Below, in pieces: positions 56,117 through 64,000 of a stretch of 64,000 nucleotides of DNA; positions within the stretch are counted from its first letter, which is position 1; every line of letters starts with the position of its first letter. Below the pieces are notes generated by a model. The model searched no databases. It had not been told where the DNA came from and saw only the letters and a list, made by a program, of their open reading frames with translations. A program made the translations under genes and the position numbers. Source of the stretch: Bacillus sp. NTK074B (GTDB taxonomy: Bacteria; Bacillota; Bacilli; Bacillales; Bacillaceae_B); contig NZ_JAFKOH010000001.1 of NCBI RefSeq assembly GCF_017303375.1, forward strand, positions 558,001 through 622,000. The letters are read 5' to 3'.

Positions 56117-56764
56117 TTAATCACTGATAGACATACGTTTTTCAATTACATTGACGATTGTTGAGAATAGTAATACAAGAACCAGGTAATAGATCGCTAC
56201 TACAAGCAGGTATGTCATATAATCAAAGTTATTCGATCCGAGTGTCGTCGCCACGCTGAACAATTCAAACATGCCGATGAAGGAAGCGAGGGACGAATCC
56301 TTCAAAGCAATGATGAATTGATTTCCGAGGGGCGGCAGGGCACGTCTGAATGCCTGTGGAAGGATGATCCTTCTCATCGACAACCCGAGAGACATCCCCA
56401 GGGAACGTCCCGCTTCCATTTGTCCTTTGTCGATGGATTGGATGGCTCCGCGGAAGATCTCCGCAATATACGCCCCGTTATGGAAAGCAAGCCCCATGAC
56501 GACAGACCAGAAGCCTGAAATATTCAAGGAAGTCAAGCCGAAATAGAAGATGAAGATTTGAACAATCAAAGGTGTCCCCCGTACAACGAAAATGTATAAA
56601 TCCGCGAGCAGGGACAATGGCTTGATTCCTGAAATCTTTAGAAAGGCAAAAAACAGACCGATCACGATCGCAATCAGGACCGAAACAAAGGTTAACTGGA
56701 ATGTTAATAACATCCCTTTAAGAAAAACATCATATGTACCGGCAAAGGTTTCTAAAAAATGCAT
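56117..56764 (-). CDS. Polar amino acid ABC transporter permease
   Basis: Membrane subunit of the HisM/GlnP family. The 215-residue protein has about five helices and the conserved EAA loop [35 protein letters not shown] (about 113-147), plus [18 protein letters not shown]. It is 22 bases before the ATPase gene and 85 bases after the binding-protein gene, with a terminator between. Confidence 0.94.
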   Translation of the reverse strand: MHFLETFAGTYDVFLKGMLLTFQLTFVSVLIAIVIGLFFAFLKISGIKPLSLLADLYIFVVRGTPLIVQIFIFYFGLTSLNISGFWSVVMGLAFHNGAYIAEIFRGAIQSIDKGQMEAGRSLGMSLGLSMRRIILPQAFRRALPPLGNQFIIALKDSSLASFIGMFELFSVATTLGSNNFDYMTYLLVVAIYYLVLVLLFSTIVNVIEKRMSISD

Positions 56765-56801
56765 GGACTTCCCTCCGTTAAATCTACTCTCACTTTAAGA
56801 C

Positions 56802-56833
56802 AAAAAGCGAATGCGCATAGAAGCACATTCGCT
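56802..56833 (-). terminator. Intra-operon terminator after the binding-protein gene
   Basis: AGCGAATGCGC (56806-56816) pairs with GCACATTCGCT (56823-56833), followed on the minus strand by TTTTTG. Partial termination here would give more binding protein than permease and ATPase. Confidence 0.78.
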
Positions 56834-56849
56834 CTGTGTCATGCTGCTT

Positions 56850-57632
56850 TTACTCTTTCTCGGGGTCGGATGTGATGTCTGTATTGAAATATTTTTCGCT
56901 GATTTTCTTTAACGTACCGTCTTCTCTTAGGGTTTCAAGTGCTTTATTGATTTCTTTCAGAAGGTCTTCATTGTCTTTACTGACTGCGATCGCCTGCTCA
57001 CTGCGACCGATCAGCTCGCGTGCTTCAATATCAAGACCTGAAGCAATCGCTTCTTTACCTGTGATGAAATCTGTGATGACAGCATCATGCTTCCCTTTAT
57101 TTAACGCCTCAAGGGCCACAACGTCACTATCATATGCCTGAATCTTATCGGTTACTTCTTTTCCTGTGTCAGCATACGTAGATCCTTTGGAGACGGCAAT
57201 TTCCTTGTCCTTCAAATCATCCAGTGTTTCCACATCGCTGTCTTTACGAACGAAAATCTGTGGTCCTGAATAATAATAGGGAGTTGAGAAATCCACTTCT
57301 TTCAAGCGATCTTCCGTGATCGTATGACTGGCTACCGCCGCATCGAAACGTCCGGATTTTACACCTTCTACAATCCCGGCAAATTTGAATTTCTTCTGTT
57401 CGGGTTCAAGTCCCATTTCTTTTGCTACTGCTTCTGCCACTTCAATATCGAAACCGGACATGGATCCATCACTATTCGTTACACTGAATGGCTTGAATTC
57501 ACCTGAAGCTGCATAACCGAATTTGCCTTCCTCCACTAACTTCGCACCACTCTCAGTTGTAGCTTTGTCTCCGCAAGCGGATAGAAGAAGAGCAGCAATG
57601 ACTAACAAGACTAGGCTTTTCCATTTCTTCAC
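56850..57632 (-). CDS. Amino acid ABC transporter substrate-binding lipoprotein
   Basis: Periplasmic-type binding protein anchored by lipid. The 260-residue protein has a lipobox LLLSACGDK (Cys20), and the SBP family 3 fold: GKFGYAASGEFKPFSVTN, MSGFDIEVAEAVAKEMGL, GRFDAAVASHTITEDRLKEVDFSTPY, IAVSKGSTYADTGK and DAVITDFITG. GTG start at 57632 with GGGGGA 9 bases upstream. Ligand cannot be told from sequence. Confidence 0.94.
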   Translation of the reverse strand: MKKWKSLVLLVIAALLLSACGDKATTESGAKLVEEGKFGYAASGEFKPFSVTNSDGSMSGFDIEVAEAVAKEMGLEPEQKKFKFAGIVEGVKSGRFDAAVASHTITEDRLKEVDFSTPYYYSGPQIFVRKDSDVETLDDLKDKEIAVSKGSTYADTGKEVTDKIQAYDSDVVALEALNKGKHDAVITDFITGKEAIASGLDIEARELIGRSEQAIAVSKDNEDLLKEINKALETLREDGTLKKISEKYFNTDITSDPEKE

Positions 57633-57680
57633 TGTCTAGAGTCCCCCTTATGTAGCTTGTAATATTTTTAATCTTTCATA

Positions 57681-57709
57681 ATTTTATCAACAAAAGAGAA
57701 AATTCTCAA
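57681..57709 (-). promoter_or_regulatory. Sigma-A promoter of the amino acid transporter operon
   Basis: On the minus strand TTGAGA (complement of 57704-57709) and TAAAAT (complement of 57681-57686) are 17 bases apart, about 50 bases before the lipoprotein start. Confidence 0.65.
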
Positions 57710-57913
57710 AATTCAAATATAGCTTCCAGAGCTTATAATTATCCATTTTAGTGGATGAAAGGAATGTAGCACGGTTATAGATACATATTCGTCTTCATCC
57801 TTTCATTTCCTTTCATATGCTTTAGATTCATAGGTCAATAAACCTTATACGGACTTCAGTATTCCATCTATTATACTACTTTCCAACTAATGATCACTGT
57901 CATCATTTAGTCA

Positions 57914-57962
57914 TAAAAAAAGAACCGTTCTCCATATTTATCTGGAAAACGGTTCTTTTTTT
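57914..57962. terminator. Strong terminator downstream of engB
   Basis: AAAAAAAGAACCGTT(C)TCC pairs with GGA(A)AACGGTTCTTTTTTT, a 16-bp stem with one mismatch and A/T runs on each side, so it can act on both strands. Confidence 0.92.
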
Positions 57963-57964
57963 AA

Positions 57965-58549
57965 TTATTTATAATATGATTTGATCGCGTCCCAGGCTTT
58001 GTCTTTTCCAAGGCCTGTTTCGGATGAGAACATGATGAGGTCGTCTTCACTGTCCATGTTCAGTGTTTCTCTTGTGACTTTCAGGTGCTTCTGCCATTTT
58101 CCTTTCGGGATTTTATCCGCTTTGGTGGCAATGACGATGCATGGCAGCTCATGATGCTTGAGGAAGTCATACATCATGACATCATCATTCGTTGGTGCGT
58201 GACGCAGGTCAACGATCAGGATGACAGCGCGCAGCTGTTCACGGGAAGTGATATACGTTTCGATCATCTTGCCCCATGCTTCACGTTCTGTTTTTGATAC
58301 TTTTGCAAATCCATAACCGGGAACATCCACGTAGTAGAGGGTTTCCTCTATTTTGTAGAAGTTCAGCGTCTGGGTTTTACCCGGTTTGGATGAAATCCTC
58401 GCCATGCTCTTGCGGCCGATCATTTTATTGATAAATGAAGATTTCCCTACGTTAGAGCGCCCTGCAAGGGCAAACTCGGGAAGAAAATCGCCAGGATATT
58501 GTTCAGGCCTGACTGCACTGATGACTAGCTCAACTTGATTTACTTTCAC
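57965..58549 (-). CDS. engB: Ribosome biogenesis GTPase EngB (YsxC)
   Basis: Essential GTPase for 50S subunit assembly. The 194-residue protein has G1 [17 protein letters not shown] (near residue 28), G2 [11 protein letters not shown]3 [12 protein letters not shown]4 [12 protein letters not shown] and G5 MFSSETG. ATG 58549 overlaps the lonA stop by 4 bases, as in other Bacillus. Confidence 0.97.
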   Translation of the reverse strand: MKVNQVELVISAVRPEQYPGDFLPEFALAGRSNVGKSSFINKMIGRKSMARISSKPGKTQTLNFYKIEETLYYVDVPGYGFAKVSKTEREAWGKMIETYITSREQLRAVILIVDLRHAPTNDDVMMYDFLKHHELPCIVIATKADKIPKGKWQKHLKVTRETLNMDSEDDLIMFSSETGLGKDKAWDAIKSYYK

Positions 58550-60870
58550 TTCTTTTCACCTACTAATGCTTTCTCTAAGACTTCATCAATGTGAGAGACA
58601 AGGATGAATGTTAATTCTTCCCTTACACTTTCAGGAATATCATCTATATCCTTTTCATTGTCTTTCGGAAGGATAATTGTTTTAATTCCGGCACGATGAG
58701 CACTTAATGTTTTTTCTTTCACCCCTCCGATCGGAAGGACTCTTCCTCTCAGGGTCATTTCACCCGTCATTCCCACTTCACGATTGACATATTTACCCGT
58801 CAAGGCAGATACGAGGGCAGTTGTGATCGTGATTCCTGCCGAAGGGCCATCTTTCGGTACGGCTCCTTCAGGAACGTGGATATGAATGTCATGTTTCTCG
58901 TGGAAATTCTCGTCAATGCCAAGGTCCTTCGCTTTGGAACGCACGTAACTGAAAGCTGTTTGTGCCGACTCCTTCATGACATCACCGAGTTTCCCTGTAA
59001 GGACAAGCTTCCCTTTACCCGGAGCGAGGGATACCTCTATTTGAAGGGTATCTCCGCCGACAGTGGTGTAGGCAAGTCCGGTTGATACTCCGATCTGGTT
59101 TTCCACTTCTGCCTGACCGTAACGAAATTTTTTCTTCCCAAGGAACTCTTCTATATTGCTTGACGTGATCACGACCCGCTTCTTATCACCTGAGACAATG
59201 ATCTTAGCCGTTTTTCTGCACAGGGCAGCAAGCTGGCGCTCCAGGCTCCTTACACCTGCTTCCCTGGTGTAATAGCGGACGATATCAACAATCGCTTCGT
59301 CTCTCACTTGAAGCTTGGATTTGGTTAAGCCGTGATCTTTGATTTGTTTCTCCAGTAAATGATGCTTCGCAATATTTAACTTTTCAAGCTCTGTATAACC
59401 GGCAATCGTAATGATTTCCATTCTGTCCCGGAGTGGCCCGGGAATGGTGGATAAATCATTTGCGGTGGCGATGAACATGACTTTTGATAAGTCGTATGTC
59501 TCTTCAATGTAATGATCACTGAAGTTCGAATTCTGCTCGGGATCCAGCACCTCAAGCATGGCAGAGGATGGGTCTCCTCTGAAGTCTGAGGACATCTTAT
59601 CGATTTCATCCAGGAGGAAAACAGGGTTGATGGTGCCTGCCTTTTTCATGCCCCTGATAATTCTTCCTGGCATGGCTCCAACATACGTCCGTCTGTGGCC
59701 CCTGATCTCTGATTCATCACGGACCCCACCAAGTGATATGCGGACAAAATTGCGTCCGAGTGATTCAGCAACGGAACGGGCCAGACTCGTTTTACCAACC
59801 CCGGGAGGTCCGGCGAGACAAAGGATCGGACCTTTAAGGGACTGGGTCAATTGTTGAACAGCCAGGTATTCAAGTACTCGTTCCTTTACCTTTTCAAGTC
59901 CGTAGTGATCCCGGTTTAATATCTGTTCAGACCGGTTGATGTCCAATTGATCTTCCGTTTCAGTGGACCACGGTAGGGAAACGAGCCATTCGATGTAGTT
60001 TCTAATCACCGAGCTTTCTGCAGAGCTGGAAGGCACTTTTTCATAGCGGGCAAGCTCCTTCAATGCCGTAAGTTCTACATCTTCAGGCATATCGGCTTGT
60101 TCGATCTTCAGGGTCAGGTCTTCAATTTCACCTGTTTTCCCTTCTTTATCCCCCAATTCTTTTTGGATGGCTTTCATTTGCTCGCGAAGATAGTATTCTT
60201 TTTGAGTTCGCTCCATGGAACGCTTAACTCGCTGACCGATTTTTTTCTCCAAGCTAAGCACTTCTTTTTCATTGTTGATCGTTTCGATTACCATTTGAAG
60301 TCGCTTCTTAATATCCAGTGTTTCCAGGACATTCTGCTTTTCCTTCATTTTCAGGGGCAGATGGGATGCCACGATGTCTGCAAGCCTGCCTGGTTCTTCA
60401 ATATCTGAAACAGTCGAATACGTTTCAGCCGACACTTTTTTGGATAATTTTATGTATTGTTCGAAATAATTGAGTAATGTCCTCATCAAGGCGTCCGTTT
60501 CCGATTCTTTCCCTTCAGAATCATGGAATTCCTTCACCGTCACTTCATAGAAATCTTTTTGCTCAGTGAATGAAGTGATGGACGCCCGGTTCATCCCCTC
60601 AACCAACACCCTGATGGTCCCGTTTGGCAGTTTAAGCATTTGCTTAACCTTTGTCAATGTTCCCATTTCATAGAAATCTTCCTGCGTTGGCTCATCTATA
60701 TTCATATCTCTTTGAGTCGTTAAGAAAATTAAGTGATCATCCATCATGGCTTTTTCTAAAGCTTGAACAGAGCGCTCACGTCCAACATCTAAATGTAAGA
60801 CCATTGTTGGGTATACAAGTAAGCCTCTTAATGGAAGGAGGGGAACCGTTAAATTATTTTGTTTTGTCAC
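58546..60870 (-). CDS. lonA: ATP-dependent protease LonA
   Basis: Cytosolic AAA+ protease degrading misfolded and regulatory proteins. The 774-residue protein (same length as B. subtilis LonA) has the N-terminal substrate domain ([19 protein letters not shown]), Walker [19 protein letters not shown] (near 350), Walker [10 protein letters not shown], and the Ser-Lys dyad with [22 protein letters not shown] (Ser near 675). GTG 60870 was chosen because GGAGG lies 8 bases upstream; the GTG three codons earlier overlaps that site. Confidence 0.97.
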   Translation of the reverse strand: MTKQNNLTVPLLPLRGLLVYPTMVLHLDVGRERSVQALEKAMMDDHLIFLTTQRDMNIDEPTQEDFYEMGTLTKVKQMLKLPNGTIRVLVEGMNRASITSFTEQKDFYEVTVKEFHDSEGKESETDALMRTLLNYFEQYIKLSKKVSAETYSTVSDIEEPGRLADIVASHLPLKMKEKQNVLETLDIKKRLQMVIETINNEKEVLSLEKKIGQRVKRSMERTQKEYYLREQMKAIQKELGDKEGKTGEIEDLTLKIEQADMPEDVELTALKELARYEKVPSSSAESSVIRNYIEWLVSLPWSTETEDQLDINRSEQILNRDHYGLEKVKERVLEYLAVQQLTQSLKGPILCLAGPPGVGKTSLARSVAESLGRNFVRISLGGVRDESEIRGHRRTYVGAMPGRIIRGMKKAGTINPVFLLDEIDKMSSDFRGDPSSAMLEVLDPEQNSNFSDHYIEETYDLSKVMFIATANDLSTIPGPLRDRMEIITIAGYTELEKLNIAKHHLLEKQIKDHGLTKSKLQVRDEAIVDIVRYYTREAGVRSLERQLAALCRKTAKIIVSGDKKRVVITSSNIEEFLGKKKFRYGQAEVENQIGVSTGLAYTTVGGDTLQIEVSLAPGKGKLVLTGKLGDVMKESAQTAFSYVRSKAKDLGIDENFHEKHDIHIHVPEGAVPKDGPSAGITITTALVSALTGKYVNREVGMTGEMTLRGRVLPIGGVKEKTLSAHRAGIKTIILPKDNEKDIDDIPESVREELTFILVSHIDEVLEKALVGEKK

Positions 60871-60910
60871 ATATAACACCTCCGAATTATGCTTCTCTAG
60901 TCTTTGTACA

Positions 60911-60939
60911 ATTCTAACTTATTTACTAGGGAGTGTCTA
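60911..60939 (-). promoter_or_regulatory. Sigma-A promoter of lonA-engB
   Basis: On the minus strand TAGACA (complement of 60934-60939) and TAGAAT (complement of 60911-60916) are 17 bases apart. No clear CtsR operator was seen. Confidence 0.55.
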
Positions 60940-61000
60940 TTAAATAGGTATTTACAACTTTATTCAAGGCTGACTGCTCTTATTCCTGTTCTCCCCATTC

Positions 61001-61035
61001 AAAAACAGACCGATTCGGATAGACCCGAATCGGTC
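61001..61035 (-). terminator. Terminator of lonB
   Basis: GACCGATTCGG (61008-61018) pairs perfectly with CCGAATCGGTC (61025-61035), followed on the minus strand by TGTTTTTG. Confidence 0.88.
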
Positions 61036-61041
61036 AACAGT

Positions 61042-62700
61042 CTATACACTTTTCTTATTTTGTTCGGATACAAGCTCGCCTTGCGGAATATGGTCTTTGA
61101 GCAGGGCAAGATCAAGTACTTCCTTGAGTTGTTTGACAGGAACCACTTCGATTCCGTCTATCTCACTTAACATCGCCTGTTGATTGTCGTATGGGATAAT
61201 GGCCATGGTCGCCCCGGCCAGTTTCGCACCCTTCACCTTCGGATATACCCCTCCGACAGGCTTAACCGATCCGTGAATACTGATTTCACCTGTAACCGCA
61301 ATCGTATGCTTGATCGGGATCCGATAAATGGCGGAATAGATCCCAAGAGCCATGGCAATACCAGCAGAAGGTCCATCAACCGGTACTCCTCCAGGGAAGT
61401 TCACGTGAATATCATATTGATCGGCAGGAACACCCATGGAACGAAGAACCGTGATGACATTTTCGATCGACCCTTTCGCCATACTCTTACGCCTGATCGA
61501 TTTGCTTCGATCCCCGATGCTTTCTTCTTCCACAATCCCGGTTACATTGATCGTACCCTTATCACTTGCCGGTATGACATTTACTTCGATTTCAAGTAAA
61601 GATCCGGTATTTGGACCTGTCACGGCTAAGCCATTGACCAGGCCAATGGTTGCTTCTTCGTTGATTTTTTTCTGATAGCGGGGAGAAAGCTGGCTGGATT
61701 GAATGATCCACTCGAGCTCATGATCATAGATTTCTTTTCTGTTTTCTGTAATGGCGACTCCTGCAGCGATCTGAACCATATTAACCGCTTCCCGGCCATT
61801 ACGTGCGTAAGACGCAAGGGTTTCAAGGCCCTTGCCACTGATTGTCATTTCTACTTTGTCCACTGCCCCAGCTGCTACTTTCTTCACTTCATCATGCTCT
61901 AACTCTCTAAAGAAAACTTCCATACACCTTGAACGGATGGCAGGCGGGAGCTCACTCGGAGTTCGGGTCGTTGCGCCAATCAGACGAAAATCAGCCGGAA
62001 GGCCATTTTTGAAAATATCATGAATATGAGTCGGGATTTGGTGATTTTCTTCATTGTAATAAGCACTCTCGAGGAACACCCTGCGATCTTCCAACACTTT
62101 CAAGAGCTTATTTAATTGAATGGGATGCAATTCCCCTATTTCGTCAATGAATAATACTCCTCCATGGGCATTTGTCACTGCCCCTTGCTTTGGCTGAGGG
62201 ATGCCAGCCTGCCCCATGGCTCCCGCTCCTTGGTAAATCGGATCATGTACGGATCCTATCAGGGGATCCGCAATCCCACGTTCATCGAATCGTGCCGTTG
62301 TGGCATCCAATTCAACGAATACAGCAGATTGTTTAAAAGGGGACTTCATATTTTTCTTGGCTTCTTCCAGGACCAACCGGGCTGCTGCCGTTTTTCCGAC
62401 ACCCGGAGGTCCATAGATTATCACATGCTGAGGATTCGGACTGCATAATGCAGCCTTCAATGCTTTAATTCCATCCTCCTGCCCGACAATATCTTCAAAG
62501 CTTGCAGGTCGAACCTTCTCTGCAAGGGGTTCTGTCAATGAAATGGATCTCATTTTTCTGAGTTCTTCCATTTCTTTTTTTGATTCACGGTCAATGGAAA
62601 CTTTTTGAGTTCGCTGGTTCTTTAACAGGTTCCAGAAGTACAATCCAATGATGATTCCGAAGAATAATTGGATGAATAAAGCGATGCTAGTAAAGCTCAT
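61042..62700 (-). CDS. lonB: LonB, forespore membrane-associated Lon protease
   Basis: Lon-family protease expressed in the forespore. The 552-residue protein (equal to B. subtilis LonB) starts with a membrane segment (about 4-22, ALFIQLFFGIIIGLYFWNLL), then AAA+ domain with Walker [21 protein letters not shown] (near 95), Walker B VLFIDEIGEL, and the protease dyad GVPVDGPSAGIAMALG (Ser near 446) and Lys in GSVKPVGGVYPK. ATG 62700 follows TTGGAGGG. Confidence 0.96.
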   Translation of the reverse strand: MSFTSIALFIQLFFGIIIGLYFWNLLKNQRTQKVSIDRESKKEMEELRKMRSISLTEPLAEKVRPASFEDIVGQEDGIKALKAALCSPNPQHVIIYGPPGVGKTAAARLVLEEAKKNMKSPFKQSAVFVELDATTARFDERGIADPLIGSVHDPIYQGAGAMGQAGIPQPKQGAVTNAHGGVLFIDEIGELHPIQLNKLLKVLEDRRVFLESAYYNEENHQIPTHIHDIFKNGLPADFRLIGATTRTPSELPPAIRSRCMEVFFRELEHDEVKKVAAGAVDKVEMTISGKGLETLASYARNGREAVNMVQIAAGVAITENRKEIYDHELEWIIQSSQLSPRYQKKINEEATIGLVNGLAVTGPNTGSLLEIEVNVIPASDKGTINVTGIVEEESIGDRSKSIRRKSMAKGSIENVITVLRSMGVPADQYDIHVNFPGGVPVDGPSAGIAMALGIYSAIYRIPIKHTIAVTGEISIHGSVKPVGGVYPKVKGAKLAGATMAIIPYDNQQAMLSEIDGIEVVPVKQLKEVLDLALLKDHIPQGELVSEQNKKSV

Positions 62701-63020
62701 TCGTCTCCCTCCAAGTAGATACAAGTTGTTATCGGTTAGTATCTCCTTGACCTTGTGGGAATAAACAAAAAAGTTCGGTGAATGGATGGGTCAAAAAGGG
62801 ATAATAAATATATTCTGAACTTAGAATGTGCTGGTTGATTTCCGCTGCAGGTGCTCGCTTTCCCCATATAAGCTTCCAAAGACGATTTCGTCAACATCTC
62901 TTGCCTGCTTTTAAAGTACGATACAATGCGAGACATCCGTCTTTTCTTCCGCTCCAGCTAATGGCCACACTTGTTTTCTTCCCATCCAATTGTCCCATCT
63001 CCTCTTAATTCTTCATCCGT
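62701..63020. other. Spacer between clpX and lonB
   Basis: Besides the lonB promoter, bases 62829-62866 (GCTGGTTGATTTCCGCTGCAG and onwards to CGCTTTCC) look like a truncated arm of a dispersed Bacillaceae intergenic repeat remembered from other genomes. The remainder (62867-63020) shows no gene or clear signal. Confidence 0.38.
62737..62766 (-). promoter_or_regulatory. Sigma-F promoter of lonB
   Basis: On the minus strand GTTTA (complement of 62762-62766) and GGAGATACTA (complement of 62737-62746) are 15 bases apart, fitting the forespore sigma-F pattern GYWTA-N15/16-GGnnAnAnTA. lonB is a known sigma-F gene. Confidence 0.65.
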
Positions 63021-63054
63021 AAAAAAAGCCAAGAATGACGAATCATTCTTGGCT
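63021..63054 (-). terminator. Terminator of clpX
   Basis: AGCCAAGAATGA (63027-63038) pairs perfectly with TCATTCTTGGCT (63043-63054) over a 4-base loop, followed on the minus strand by TTTTTTTACGG. Confidence 0.93.
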
Positions 63055-63067
63055 CTGCACTAAGCTA

Positions 63068-64000
63068 TTAAGCTGATGTCTTTTCTTCGTTTGGATCGAT
63101 CACTGTTCCATCTTCAAGCATCAAATGTGGAACAGCATCTTCCAGAATTGTCTCTTTCGTAATGATACATTTTTTAATATCATCACGTGAAGGAAGATCG
63201 AACATCACATCCAGCATCATCGTTTCGATGATGGAACGTAACCCACGGGCACCTGTTTTACGCTCGATGGCTTTTTTAGAGATTTCAAGCAGGGCATCTT
63301 CAGTGAACTCAAGCTCGACATCATCTAATTCAAGCATTTTTTGGTATTGTTTCACCAATGCATTTTTCGGCTTTGTCAGGATTTCAACAAGCGCTTCTTC
63401 ATCAAGAGGCTCCAGGCTTGAAATAACTGGTAGACGACCGATGAATTCAGGAATCAGTCCAAATTTCAACAGATCTTCAGGAACAACTTTAGAAAGAAGG
63501 GATTTATCTTCTTTTACTTCGGCATTCTTAGGATCAGAACCGAATCCGATGACCTTTTGGCCCAAACGGCGCTTGATGATCTGCTCGATGCCGTCGAATG
63601 CTCCACCACAGATGAACAGGACATTGGACGTGTCAATCTGGATGAATTCCTGGTGAGGATGCTTACGTCCGCCTTGTGGTGGAACGCTTGCTACCGTACC
63701 TTCAAGGATTTTCAAGAGGGCTTGTTGCACCCCTTCACCTGAAACATCTCTTGTGATCGACGGATTCTCGGATTTCCTTGCTACTTTATCGATTTCATCG
63801 ATGTAGATAATTCCCTTTTCAGCTTTTTCTACATCGTAATCAGCTGCCTGAATCAATTTCAATAGAATATTCTCTACGTCTTCCCCAACGTAACCTGCTT
63901 CAGTTAATGAAGTGGCATCCGCAATGGCGAAAGGAACGTTAAGAATACGAGCCAATGTTTGGGCAAGGAGGGTTTTACCGCTACCAGTTGGTCCAATCAT
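63068..64000 (-). CDS. clpX: ATP-dependent Clp protease ATP-binding subunit ClpX (partial)
   Basis: AAA+ unfoldase that feeds ClpP. The visible 310 residues start inside the Walker A motif ([19 protein letters not shown]) and include [19 protein letters not shown], Walker [18 protein letters not shown], the [13 protein letters not shown] region, [13 protein letters not shown] and the sensor-2 motif [11 protein letters not shown]. The N-terminal zinc domain lies beyond the right edge. Confidence 0.97.
   Translation of the reverse strand: MIGPTGSGKTLLAQTLARILNVPFAIADATSLTEAGYVGEDVENILLKLIQAADYDVEKAEKGIIYIDEIDKVARKSENPSITRDVSGEGVQQALLKILEGTVASVPPQGGRKHPHQEFIQIDTSNVLFICGGAFDGIEQIIKRRLGQKVIGFGSDPKNAEVKEDKSLLSKVVPEDLLKFGLIPEFIGRLPVISSLEPLDEEALVEILTKPKNALVKQYQKMLELDDVELEFTEDALLEISKKAIERKTGARGLRSIIETMMLDVMFDLPSRDDIKKCIITKETILEDAVPHLMLEDGTVIDPNEEKTSA

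Larger units (their letters stand above)
57633..57964. other. Spacer between transporter operon and engB
   Basis: The right end holds the engB terminator and the left end the transporter promoter, each listed separately. In the middle, an imperfect dyad (GATGAAAGGAAT near 57754 with ATTTCCTTTCAT near 57808) and a minus-strand TATAAT-like box near 57873-57878 are visible, of unknown use. No open frame of interest. Confidence 0.4.

Overview
This window is a chromosomal segment of an endospore-forming Bacillaceae species. Its backbone is collinear with the safA-to-clpX region of Bacillus subtilis, and it carries many sporulation genes (safA, spo0B, spoIVFA/FB, spoIIB, spoVID, ysxE, lonB) alongside housekeeping genes. 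Protein divergence and several inserted genes show it is not B. subtilis itself. A marine or soil Bacillus-like genus such as Rossellomorea is a guess only. Most genes lie on the minus strand. No tRNA, rRNA, CRISPR array, prophage or insertion-sequence transposase was found.

Layout from left to right. (1) 1-6.1 kb: the 5' part of safA, the de novo NAD operon nadB-nadC-nadA, and the divergent nadS-nadR. A palindrome in the shared promoter region matches the NadR (NiaR) operator. (2) 6.1-7.9 kb: pheB-pheA, split by a 200-bp MITE-like element. (3) 7.9-11.1 kb: rplU-prp-rpmA behind an L21 leader, then spo0B-obg. (4) 11.1-14.3 kb: an RNase E/G gene that B. subtilis lacks, then spoIVFA-spoIVFB with a sigma-E promoter. 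(5) 14.5-21.4 kb: spoIIB-maf-radC-mreBCD-minCD. (6) 21.4-40.8 kb: a large type IV pilus island. (7) 40.9-54.5 kb: valS (T-box)-folC, ysxE, spoVID, and the heme operon hemAXCDBL. (8) 54.8-64 kb: a small membrane protein, a polar amino acid ABC transporter, engB-lonA, lonB (sigma-F type promoter) and the 3' part of clpX.

The outstanding region is 21.4-40.8 kb. In B. subtilis only the prepilin peptidase gene comC sits between spoIIB and folC. Here that locus holds what looks like a complete monoderm type IV pilus system. The minus-strand operon encodes an acidic membrane protein, a PRC-barrel protein, a degenerate VanW protein, PilB, the retraction ATPase PilT, PilC, a major pilin, ComC/PilD, PilM, PilN, PilO and another pilin. 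A divergent plus-strand operon encodes two pilins and a 623-residue PilX-like protein with a repetitive passenger region. A 961-residue secreted von Willebrand A protein, a candidate tip adhesin, is transcribed towards it. A membrane GAF-GGDEF diguanylate cyclase completes the block. PilT and PilMNO argue for a retractile surface pilus rather than the ComG competence pseudopilus. The accessory subunits carry even numbers of cysteines whereas the major pilin has none.

Regulation visible in the sequence includes three sigma-E-like promoters of the same architecture (safA, spoIVFA, spoVID), a sigma-F-like promoter (lonB), sigma-A promoters (nadS, rplU, valS, the cyclase gene, the amino acid transporter, lonA), an L21 leader, a valS T-box, a 5'-terminal hairpin before the major pilin gene, and many intrinsic terminators that delimit the transcription units. 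All family assignments were made by reading the sequence; no database search was run.
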